A stretch of 20,586 nucleotides of DNA, from positions 1 to 20,586 of IMG/VR virus record IMGVR_UViG_3300013126_000308; one strand, 5' to 3'. A program made the position numbers and the translations under genes. The first letter of the stretch is position 1. Each line of letters begins with the position of its first letter. The DNA comes from a virus. Shown one piece after another: positions 8,803-16,058 of this stretch. Under the pieces are notes generated by a model. The model had not been told where the DNA came from. It was given only the letters and a program-made list of their open reading frames with translations, and ran no database searches.

Positions 8803-9314
8803 AAAAATTTGAAGTTACAAGAGCAAAGTTTGTAGAACGCAAGGAGGGTGACGTTTGGGAGGAAGGAGGAAAAACCTGGACTATTAAGAACGGCATTAAG
8901 CGCACAGCCACTAAAATGGATGATGCTAGAAAAAAAATGCTAATGCCATTAGCGTGTCCGGATTGTGGAAAGGCTATGAAATCGCATTGGGATAAGAAAT
9001 TCTGGGTGATTAACCAGACGTGCTTTGATTGCTTGGTTTGGCATGAACATGAGATTAGAACAATGGGTAAGTGGGAGGAGTACGAGCGAGCTAAGATTAG
9101 CGCAAATGCCAAGGCATTCTTAAAGGACGTTAAAGATGGCCTGCAAAATTACTCAGAGCAATCCATGGATAACAAGCATGTTACAGAGGATGGCCGTATT
9201 GAAAAGTGGCAAGGTCCAGATAAAAAGGTTATTGAGGAGTACATTGACAAAGAAATTAAACACTTAGAGACAGTAGTCAATAACTACATAAAAGATGAAC
9301 CAAAAAAAGATTAA
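8799..9314 (+). CDS. Zinc-ribbon phage protein (171 aa)
   Basis: Two CxxC pairs, CPDC at residues 53-56 and CFDC at 75-78, are separated by 18 residues and form a probable zinc ribbon, followed by WHEHEIRTMGKWEEYERAK. This ribbon-plus-GKWEEYE layout resembles a small family I associate with T4-like phages of unknown role. The C-terminal 60 residues are a charged helix ending in DEPKKD. There is no DNA-binding helix beyond the ribbon and no catalytic signature. The start overlaps the previous stop (ATGA at 8799) and the last 20 bases overlap the next gene, so all three are probably translated together. Nucleic-acid or protein binding is plausible but unproven. Confidence 0.75.
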   Translation: MKKFEVTRAKFVERKEGDVWEEGGKTWTIKNGIKRTATKMDDARKKMLMPLACPDCGKAMKSHWDKKFWVINQTCFDCLVWHEHEIRTMGKWEEYERAKISANAKAFLKDVKDGLQNYSEQSMDNKHVTEDGRIEKWQGPDKKVIEEYIDKEIKHLETVVNNYIKDEPKKD

Positions 9315-9762
9315 CGAAGAGTCACCGGGATTGTGGGCAAACATTCGAGCTAAGAGAGCACGAGGAGAAGAGCCTGCTCGCAAAGGATCTGAAGCGTATA
9401 AAAAGGCAGTAGCGGCTGCTAAGAAGATAAATGCTGAAGAGAATGTATACGAAGTTGATATATGTGAAGCTTGTGCACTTGCTTTAATGGAAGACATCAA
9501 AGCAGGTAATATACAACTCACAGAGGCTGAGTACCAAGGTCGTACGGTTAAACTAGGCAAGCCAATGCGCGGTGATGTTAAAAAGTTTAAGGTGTATGTA
9601 AAAAATCCAGAAGGCAATGTTGTTAAAGTAAACTTTGGACAAAAGGGTATGAAGATTAAAAAAAGCAACCCTGAACGCCGGAAGTCTTTTAGAGCAAGAC
9701 ACAACTGCGATAATCCAGGACCAAGACACAAGCCTAGATATTGGTCATGTCGTAAGTGGTAA
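9295..9762 (+). CDS. Phage protein with basic N-terminal motif and conserved-looking Cys/His C-terminal tail (155 aa)
   Basis: The N-terminus has SPGLWANIRAKRARGEEPAR (residues 10-29) followed by a Lys/Ala helix. A short acidic linker contains CEAC (57-60). The C-terminal half (about 82-155) starts GRTVKLGKPMRGDVKKFKVY, is strongly basic, and ends in RHNCDNPG (135-142) and YWSCRKW (149-155), whose Cys/His residues could bind a metal. I recall similar C-terminal sequences in marine T4-like phages annotated only as hypothetical. The start at 9295 lies inside the previous gene's last 20 bases. KINEE at residues 5-9 fits a possible prohead-protease site. A nucleic-acid-binding or internal-head role would fit the charge, but that is inference. 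Confidence 0.75.
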   Translation: MNQKKINEESPGLWANIRAKRARGEEPARKGSEAYKKAVAAAKKINAEENVYEVDICEACALALMEDIKAGNIQLTEAEYQGRTVKLGKPMRGDVKKFKVYVKNPEGNVVKVNFGQKGMKIKKSNPERRKSFRARHNCDNPGPRHKPRYWSCRKW

Positions 9763-9763
9763 T

Positions 9764-9800
9764 TTTATAGTATTACCATTTACTAGAATACTTATATAAA
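9764..9800 (+). promoter_or_regulatory. Imperfect inverted repeat with TATAAAATA-like box before the ParB-like gene
   Basis: The 45-base gap holds TTTATAGTATT (9764-9774) and AATAC...TATAAA (9787-9791, 9795-9800), complementary apart from three extra bases in the right arm. The right arm also reads TATAAAATA, close to the T4 late promoter TATAAATA, but it ends only about five bases before the ATG at 9808, so a transcript from it would be nearly leaderless. It could instead be a weak hairpin or simply AT-rich start context. Low confidence in any function. Confidence 0.25.
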
Positions 9801-9807
9801 ATAAACA

Positions 9808-11367
9808 ATGCCATACACGTATAAAAAAGTAGGGGACCAGTACTGCGTTTATAAAAAAGACGGAGGAAAGAAGGTTGGGTGCACTGATGGCAACAAAGAA
9901 TCACTCAACAAGTACTTAGCAGCGTTACACGCAAACGTAGATGAGCAAAAAAGTTTAAGTATTTTTAATACAATTCGTGAATATCTTAAAGAAGACGATC
10001 AGGTACTAAAAACCAATGAGCCTATTGGATTAAAGACATTTGCCAGTAACAAAGCAGCATCGGATGCAATCGTTGGATCTGGATTAGAGGATGGCGATAA
10101 GCAGGACGATAGGATAGGGGGTCAGTCTGCAACGATTGCAGTCAAAGACTTAAAGCCAGCCCAAACTGAAATCATAAAAGAAAAAGCATTTGGAATGGCA
10201 ATTGGAATGCTTGAGCAAGGTAAGTGGGATGGCCTAAGTCTAGGATCTATCGTATCCAACGATAACTACATCATGGATGGTCACCATAGGTGGGCAGCAG
10301 TATCTCTTATTGATCCAAAAGCAACTTTAAAAGTAATGGCTATTGATTTGCCCGGAGGTCCACTGGTAAGCGCACTCAATGCAGCTACTGTAGGAAAGCT
10401 AGGAATAACAAGTGGTAACAAAGGAAAGGGAAACGTGCAAGAGTTCACTGGAGATAAAATGTCAGCTGTAATTGATAATGCAATGGCAGTAGGTGTTAAA
10501 GACGAGTTTCCAAAAAGTCCAGATCAAGTAAAACAAGCGTTAGGAAAAATGCCGGGAGCAAACGGAGATCCCGAGAAGGGTAAGCAAATTATGCTCAAAA
10601 ACGCTGACGCATTGCCAAAACAAATAATGCCCGATGCTCCACCGAGAGTTAATATGCCAGTAATCAGTCCAGAAAAAGTAAATACAATACAAAAAATGAT
10701 AGCAAAAGGAACCTTAGATTTAAAACCACCGTTTAGCCCAACTGTAGATAAGCTCACACCATTGAGTGAGTCTGAGATAATAAGCAAGCAATTAACTCAC
10801 TGTCAGCAGTGGTTGCGTACCGGTAAGCATATTAGTGAGATTAAATTTACATCTTATGGTATTCCGGAAATACTACAACTAGTATATGATAATCCAAACT
10901 CACTAAAAGTGCTTGGGTATCGAGATTTTAAGCATTTTTTAGAGTGGGTCAAGGATGATTGGGATCAAGAAGAGCATAAACAAGCAGTAATGCAGCTGCG
11001 AGCTGCAAAAATACCAGGAGCTGAAAAACTTGTGTTTGAAATTAAACAACAAATGAAAAAAGAATACAAACAAAAGCTAGAAGAACAACTAGCTCGTAAA
11101 CTGATTAGAAAGTACCTTAAAGAAGCTGAAGGAGAAGAGGAGGATGGAAAACAACCTGATGCTGAAAAGATACAAGATGAGCCAGGATTAGATCCAGAGT
11201 TATCTGAGATCACAGACTTATACATCAAAAAGCTAAAAAACGCTCAGTCTGCAGTTGACCAGAGTGATGTTGTTGAAATTATTGCACAACTACTAGACAG
11301 CTTTGGATACGGAAACCAAGATAAACTAACAGTGCTTCAAGGAGCAAAACAATTATCAGTACGATGA
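9808..11367 (+). CDS. ParB-like domain phage protein (519 aa)
   Basis: The first 45 residues form a small module (YKKVGDQYCVYKKDGGKKVG, then NKYLAALHAN) that I associate with short proteins of marine T4-like phages. Residues about 105-190 look like a ParB/sulfiredoxin-like fold: VKDLKPAQ, then GKWDGLSLGSIVSNDNYIMD and DGHHRW at 157-162, the expected ParB nucleotide/phosphate-binding motif. Residues about 315-410 form a helical region with HFLEWVKDDWDQEEHKQAV, followed by a charged coiled-coil tail. ParB-like domains act as CTP-binding switches, nucleases or kinases, and which applies here cannot be seen. No ParA gene is nearby, so plasmid-type partition is unlikely. The stop overlaps the next start (ATGA at 11364). 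Gene call strong, domain call moderate. Confidence 0.75.
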   Translation: MPYTYKKVGDQYCVYKKDGGKKVGCTDGNKESLNKYLAALHANVDEQKSLSIFNTIREYLKEDDQVLKTNEPIGLKTFASNKAASDAIVGSGLEDGDKQDDRIGGQSATIAVKDLKPAQTEIIKEKAFGMAIGMLEQGKWDGLSLGSIVSNDNYIMDGHHRWAAVSLIDPKATLKVMAIDLPGGPLVSALNAATVGKLGITSGNKGKGNVQEFTGDKMSAVIDNAMAVGVKDEFPKSPDQVKQALGKMPGANGDPEKGKQIMLKNADALPKQIMPDAPPRVNMPVISPEKVNTIQKMIAKGTLDLKPPFSPTVDKLTPLSESEIISKQLTHCQQWLRTGKHISEIKFTSYGIPEILQLVYDNPNSLKVLGYRDFKHFLEWVKDDWDQEEHKQAVMQLRAAKIPGAEKLVFEIKQQMKKEYKQKLEEQLARKLIRKYLKEAEGEEEDGKQPDAEKIQDEPGLDPELSEITDLYIKKLKNAQSAVDQSDVVEIIAQLLDSFGYGNQDKLTVLQGAKQLSVR

Positions 11368-11828
11368 AAAAGAAAAAATCAAGCTTAGATCGACTAATTG
11401 AAAACGCAGTCAAAGCTGCTGCATCTAAGAAACCGCTGCACGAAACTAGAGGGCAACAAATAGCAAAACGACTAAGAGAGGATGATGCTTACAAAAAATT
11501 CTTTCAAAGCGCTTTAGATAAGTTCGGTGTAAGCTCACCAGCCGACTTTGATTCCAACGAAAAGAAGAAAGAATTTTTCAACTACGTAGACAAAAACTAC
11601 TCAGCTAAAACTGAGGGTAAGTTGAGAGAAGACTACTTTCCAGCTCATGGCACGGATAGTCAGGATGTAAAAAAAGCTAAACAAGCATTGGCTAATTGGT
11701 TTAAAAACAACATGCTGTTGGTCATACAAAATAAACCTATAAGTCGTAAAGCATTTGACATCTTACACGATCTTATAGACGACTATGCATTAGCGTTTGC
11801 TGAGGATTATACATCAGAACCTCGATAG
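11364..11828 (+). CDS. Conserved-looking phage protein of unknown function (154 aa)
   Basis: A basic helical N-terminus (residues 1-40) leads to YKKFFQSALDKFGVSSPADF and KKKEFFNYVDKNY (about 43-80), a pattern I associate with small proteins of marine T4-like phages. The C-terminal part (about 95-150) is helical with LANWFKNN and DILHDLIDDYALAFAEDY. There are no cysteines, membrane segments or catalytic motifs. Translation is coupled to the ParB-like gene by an ATGA overlap. A 14-base gap then separates it from the spanin-like pair. KPLHET (residues 23-28) fits the relaxed [L/I]-x-E protease pattern. Function unknown. Confidence 0.7.
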   Translation: MKKKKSSLDRLIENAVKAAASKKPLHETRGQQIAKRLREDDAYKKFFQSALDKFGVSSPADFDSNEKKKEFFNYVDKNYSAKTEGKLREDYFPAHGTDSQDVKKAKQALANWFKNNMLLVIQNKPISRKAFDILHDLIDDYALAFAEDYTSEPR

Positions 11829-11842
11829 GAAAATCTATTAGC

Positions 11843-12193
11843 ATGAAACTAGAGGTTACAAAAACACATTTAATATTAGCTGCAATAGCGATCATATTGA
11901 TTGGTTACATTTTGATTACACGCAACTTTTCAAAAACAGTAGTAGACAACTCAAACTATATACATAAAATTGATAGTCTAAATAGTGTGATACTCGATTA
12001 TAGAACCAAGCAGCTTGATTTAGATAAAAAAATTGCAAGCTACGAACTGGATATTAAACGACTGGATTTTCAAATAGATTCAGCAGAAAATAAAATAATC
12101 GAAATCAGAAACTACTATGACAATAAAATTAAAAATATTAGTCGTTACTCTGCTAGTGAGCTTGACGACTTTTTCGCAAAGCGCTACAAATAA
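11843..12193 (+). CDS. Single-pass membrane protein with coiled coil, inner-membrane spanin (Rz)-like (116 aa)
   Basis: Residues about 9-26 form one hydrophobic helix (LILAAIAIILIGYILIT) after a short basic N-terminus, predicting N-in/C-out topology. The remaining 90 residues are a charged, heptad-rich helix with Lys/Asp/Ile periodicity. This shape, together with a second exported gene starting inside its 3' end in the +1 frame, resembles the Rz i-spanin that works with Rz1 to disrupt the outer membrane at lysis. The sequence itself is not clearly homologous to Rz, and no holin or endolysin is visible nearby. AGGA lies about 14-17 bases upstream, too far for a good ribosome site. The alternative is a virion or host-modifying membrane protein. 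Confidence 0.65.
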   Translation: MKLEVTKTHLILAAIAIILIGYILITRNFSKTVVDNSNYIHKIDSLNSVILDYRTKQLDLDKKIASYELDIKRLDFQIDSAENKIIEIRNYYDNKIKNISRYSASELDDFFAKRYK

Positions 12194-12554
12194 CGAACCA
12201 CAAGTGTGCCTACCGGTAAGTAAGGCGCGTAAGATTGCCCAAGACCTTGTTCGATTGGATTCGTTAACTCAAGAGCACAACAAGACATTATTTGTACTAG
12301 AACGAACAAAGACTAAGTTGATCATAAAAGACAGTATTATAGGTGTTAATGAAGAAAAGATAGTAGGATATCTTAAAGAGATTGGAGTACACGAACAAAA
12401 ATACAAAACAGCTGCTGAACGAGTTACCAAACTAGAAAACGATGTAACTACATTACAAAAGAAAAACGAGAACTTGCAAGGATGGGTTAAGGGGTTAGGA
12501 GGAGGATTAATATCAGTAGTCACATCTTTAGTAGCGGTGATACTTATAAAATAA
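12117..12554 (+). CDS. Exported coiled-coil protein with C-terminal membrane segment, spanin-like (145 aa)
   Basis: The ATG at 12117 lies 77 bases inside the upstream gene, in its +1 frame. It is the only ATG in this frame, and the overlap encodes a convincing signal peptide: MTIK, a hydrophobic core (residues 6-16) and TTFSQSA. TTFSQ endings are common in Flavobacteriia exported proteins. After it come a helical region (about 35-120) and a C-terminal hydrophobic segment (GLISVVTSLVAVILI, about 129-144). Signal peptide plus coiled coil plus C-terminal membrane helix recalls a u-spanin, but there is no lipobox: the only cysteine is at residue 31. It ends two bases before the terminase ATG, and its last codons double as that gene's leader. 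Overlapping-gene layout is clear; lysis function is inferred. Confidence 0.75.
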   Translation: MTIKLKILVVTLLVSLTTFSQSATNNEPQVCLPVSKARKIAQDLVRLDSLTQEHNKTLFVLERTKTKLIIKDSIIGVNEEKIVGYLKEIGVHEQKYKTAAERVTKLENDVTTLQKKNENLQGWVKGLGGGLISVVTSLVAVILIK

Positions 12555-12556
12555 AC

Positions 12557-14125
12557 ATGAGTCAGCCGAGCTTAAAAGAAATAATCAAAGCAGAGTACGT
12601 AAAGTGTGCCAAGGATCCGGTATACTTTATGAAAAAGTATTGCTTGATTCAGCACCCTACTAAAGGGAAAATACCATTTAAACTGTTTCCATATCAGGAA
12701 GACTTAACAAACGATATTCAAACCAACGATAGGGTTGTGATTCTCAAATCACGTCAGTTAGGTATTTCAACATTGTCTGCGGGGTACTCGCTGTGGATGA
12801 TGCTGTTCCATACAGACAAAAACATACTAGTAGTTGCAATTGATCAAAACACTTCAAAAAACCTTGTAACAAAGGTCAATGTGATGTTTGAGAATCTACC
12901 AAGTTGGTTAAAAATGAGAACCACAGAAAAGAACAAGCTTTCCCTTAGGCTTGCAAACGGATCTCAAATTAAAGCGGTAGCAAGCTCAGGAACATCAGGA
13001 CGATCAGAGGCACTCTCTTTAGTGATTATAGATGAGGCAGCGTTCGTTGATAATGCTGAAGAGCTGTGGGCATCACTACAACAAACACTATCAACCGGTG
13101 GTAGAGGCGTAATTTTAAGTACACCAAACGGTACTGGTAACTTTTTTCATAAGTTATGGATAGCCTCGGAGGAGGGTAGAAACCAATTTGTCACTAGAAG
13201 GTTACCATGGCAGGTACATCCAGAGCGTACGCAGGAATGGAGAGACAGACAAGATGTAGAGCTCGGCTTACGTCTTGCAGCTCAAGAATGTGACTGTGAC
13301 TTTAGCACATCTGGTAATACAGTAGTTCATCCAGAGATGCTAATTTTTTATCGAGAAACTTACATGCAAGATCCGGTAGAGAAGAGAGGTTTTGATGGAA
13401 ACTATTGGATGTGGGAGATACCAAACTATACTAAAAACTATGTTGTTGTAGCTGACGTTGCCCGCGGTGATGCATCGGATTTTTCAGCTTTTCATGTAAT
13501 CGATATTGAAGAGGCAACCCAAGTTGCTGAATACAAAGGACAACTCAGCACTCGCGATTACGGTAACCTATTAGTCTCTGTTGCAACAGAGTACAACGAC
13601 GCACTGCTTGTTATTGAAAACGCCAACATAGGGTGGGCTACAATTCAGCAGGTGATTGAGAGAGGATACAAAAACCTCTACTATACACCAAAAGATATGG
13701 GACTAGATCCTGAACGATACCTAGCTCGCGCAACAGACTTGCAGCAGCAGCGAGAGCAGGTTGCTGGTTTTACTATGTCACATAAAGTGCGACCGTTACT
13801 AATAAGTAAGATGGAGTTGTATATGCGAGAAAAAAGCTGTATAATAAGAAGCAGAAGGCTTCTCGATGAGATGGGCGTTTTTATATGGAAAAACGCAAGA
13901 GCTGAAGCACAAGTTGGTTATAATGATGATTTGGTTATGAGTTGGTGTATGGGTTTGTGGGTAAGAGATACAGCTCTTAGATTAAAGCAACAAGGTATTG
14001 AACTGACCAAGACAACGTTAAACCATATGCGATCAACTGGAGTATACAAGCCAAGCTATAACAATACAGAAGCTTGGAGGATGAATGTAAATGGACAGCA
14101 AGAGGACATTTCGTGGTTAATTTAA
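12557..14125 (+). CDS. terL: Terminase large subunit, T4 gp17-like (522 aa)
   Basis: This is the motor that translocates DNA into the prohead and cuts the concatemer. N-terminal ATPase: KSRQLGIST at residues 64-72 occupies the Walker A position, followed by Walker B LSLVIIDEA (153-161, with D159/E160) and coupling motif LSTPNG (187-192). C-terminal RNase H-like nuclease: ADVARGDASDF with D300 and D308, VIEN with E354, and GYNDDLVMSW with D457/D458. The Walker A is deviant: Ile stands where T4 gp17 has the P-loop Lys in SRQLGKTT, and a Lys (K64) sits at the start instead, as in lambda gpA. Length is slightly short of T4 gp17 (610 aa). No small terminase is visible upstream. The portal gene follows after 24 bases. 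Confidence 0.95.
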   Translation: MSQPSLKEIIKAEYVKCAKDPVYFMKKYCLIQHPTKGKIPFKLFPYQEDLTNDIQTNDRVVILKSRQLGISTLSAGYSLWMMLFHTDKNILVVAIDQNTSKNLVTKVNVMFENLPSWLKMRTTEKNKLSLRLANGSQIKAVASSGTSGRSEALSLVIIDEAAFVDNAEELWASLQQTLSTGGRGVILSTPNGTGNFFHKLWIASEEGRNQFVTRRLPWQVHPERTQEWRDRQDVELGLRLAAQECDCDFSTSGNTVVHPEMLIFYRETYMQDPVEKRGFDGNYWMWEIPNYTKNYVVVADVARGDASDFSAFHVIDIEEATQVAEYKGQLSTRDYGNLLVSVATEYNDALLVIENANIGWATIQQVIERGYKNLYYTPKDMGLDPERYLARATDLQQQREQVAGFTMSHKVRPLLISKMELYMREKSCIIRSRRLLDEMGVFIWKNARAEAQVGYNDDLVMSWCMGLWVRDTALRLKQQGIELTKTTLNHMRSTGVYKPSYNNTEAWRMNVNGQQEDISWLI

Positions 14126-14149
14126 CCTATTTATTAAAAACGCATTTAC

Positions 14150-16015
14150 ATGGCTGAAAACCAAAACCCAAATTTATTTCAACGACTACAACGGCTATTT
14201 AGCACTGATGTTATTATACGTAACGTTGGCGGTAACCAATTAAAGGTTGTTGACACAGACCACTTACAGTCTAGTGGTAACCTGCAAAACAATAGCCGTA
14301 TTGACAGATTTAATCGACTATACGGAACCGGACCAACAACCGCTTACAACAATGGACAGCTATTACAAGCTACTCGTCTGGAGGTTTTTCGTGATTACGA
14401 AGCAATGGATTCCGACAGTATTATATCATCCGCTTTGGATATTTACGCAGACGAATGCACTGCAAAGGATGAGTTTGACGACACACTAACAGTTGTAACT
14501 TCTAACGAAAAAATATACAAAGTACTTCACAACTTATTCTATGACATTCTAAATGTTGAGTTTAATTTGTGGCCATGGATTAGAAGTACATTAAAATACG
14601 GTGACTTTTTCCTACACTTACATATCACAGAAAAATATGGGATTACAAACGTAGAGCCTATATCTGTTTATGAGATGATCCGAGAGGAAGGAGTAGATCC
14701 TGAAAAACCAAATGAAGTAGTATTTAGACGAGACTTATCAGCTGGAGTAACAACTACTGCGACATTTTATCGCAGAGACCTTGACTCATTAGAATATCAA
14801 AACTACGAAGTTGCACACTTTCGACTACTTACAGATACAAACTTTTTACCATATGGTCGATCGTTAATTGAGCCAGCACGTAAGGTTTGGAAACAGCTAA
14901 CACTAATGGAAGATGCAATGTTGATTCACAGAATCATGCGAGCTCCAGATAAACGAATCTTTAAAATTGATATTGGAAACATCCCACCAGCAGAGGTGGA
15001 TGCGTTTATGGAATCAACCATAAACAAAATGAAAAAGATTCCATTCATGGATGAGGCCACAGGCCAATACAACTTAAAGTACAATATGCAAAACATTCTT
15101 GAAGATTTTTATCTTCCAGTTCGTGGAGCAGAAAGCGGCACTACTATCGAGACTACACCGGGATTACAGCACGATGCAATTCCAGACATTGAGTATCTTA
15201 AAAACAGAATGCTTGGGTCATTGAAAATTCCTAAAGCATACTTGGGGTACGAAGAAGACACTACCGGTAAGTCTACTTTGTCATCTCAGGACTTTCGCTT
15301 TGCTAAAACAGTAGAGCGTATTCAAAAGATTATTGTATCTGAACTAACAAAGATTGCAATCATTCACTTATATGCTCAAGGTTTTGAAGATGAGGAGATT
15401 GTTGATTTCTCCTTAAAACTTACACCACCAAATACAATCTACGAAAGAGAGAAGATTGAGTTGTGGACATCCAAAGCAGGCTTAGCACAAACCTTAATTG
15501 AGCAGCGATTGTTCAGTAAATACTGGTGTTATGAAAATATCTTTAACATTCCAGAAGAGGATTGGTTGAAAGAACAAGAGAGTATTGCAAAAGGCGAAAA
15601 GGAGTTTTTCCGATTAGAGCAAATTAAAACGGAAGGAAACGATCCAGCCAAAACAGGACAGTCATTTGGAACACCACACGATATAGCGTCACTTTACAAA
15701 GGTGATGGAGGAGTACCTAGAGGGTATGATGAAAAGGAAGTACCTCCGGGCGGATGGGATGGAGCAGGAAGACCCGAAGAACCGGGCACCTACATGACTC
15801 ATCAACATCCAATGGGATGGGATCCGTTTGGTAGAAAAGCGTTTAAGGTTGCTCGAAATGTTTATGAAACAGCAAAAAATGCAGGAAATGGAGGATTAGT
15901 GAAACATAAAGAGGCATTAGCTAGCTTTGACAAGCATCGAGCTGTTCGCGAAACTTATCAAGAAAAACCAGAAGGACCATCGCTACTTAACGAGGAAAAC
16001 ATACTAGACGAGTAA
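14150..16015 (+). CDS. Portal protein, T4 gp20-like (621 aa)
   Basis: The portal is the dodecameric ring at the head vertex through which DNA enters and leaves and on which the terminase docks. Portal-type features: LEVFRDYEAMDSDSIISSAL and DIYADECTAKDEF (about 78-108), the wing/stem region around LKYGDFFLHLHI and the MIREEGVDPEKP loop, GRSLIEPARKVWKQLTLMED preceding the long helix, and GSLKIPKAYLGYEED with SSQDFRFAKTVERIQKII in the clip/crown part. It is about 100 residues longer than T4 gp20 (524 aa). The extra C-terminus (from about 505) is Gly/Pro-rich (GGVPRGYDEKEVPPGGWDG) and ends LLNEENILDE, which contains a possible prohead-protease site. The ATG at 14150 follows CCTATTTAT in the 24-base gap. 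Confidence 0.9.
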   Translation: MAENQNPNLFQRLQRLFSTDVIIRNVGGNQLKVVDTDHLQSSGNLQNNSRIDRFNRLYGTGPTTAYNNGQLLQATRLEVFRDYEAMDSDSIISSALDIYADECTAKDEFDDTLTVVTSNEKIYKVLHNLFYDILNVEFNLWPWIRSTLKYGDFFLHLHITEKYGITNVEPISVYEMIREEGVDPEKPNEVVFRRDLSAGVTTTATFYRRDLDSLEYQNYEVAHFRLLTDTNFLPYGRSLIEPARKVWKQLTLMEDAMLIHRIMRAPDKRIFKIDIGNIPPAEVDAFMESTINKMKKIPFMDEATGQYNLKYNMQNILEDFYLPVRGAESGTTIETTPGLQHDAIPDIEYLKNRMLGSLKIPKAYLGYEEDTTGKSTLSSQDFRFAKTVERIQKIIVSELTKIAIIHLYAQGFEDEEIVDFSLKLTPPNTIYEREKIELWTSKAGLAQTLIEQRLFSKYWCYENIFNIPEEDWLKEQESIAKGEKEFFRLEQIKTEGNDPAKTGQSFGTPHDIASLYKGDGGVPRGYDEKEVPPGGWDGAGRPEEPGTYMTHQHPMGWDPFGRKAFKVARNVYETAKNAGNGGLVKHKEALASFDKHRAVRETYQEKPEGPSLLNEENILDE

Positions 16016-16058
16016 TCTTATCTAATTGCGACATACTTATTACTAGGGAAAACTATAC

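Noticed and set aside
14247-14489. 80-aa plus-strand frame inside the portal gene
   Set aside because: Alternative frame within a strongly supported gene; no start signal, signal peptide or domain.
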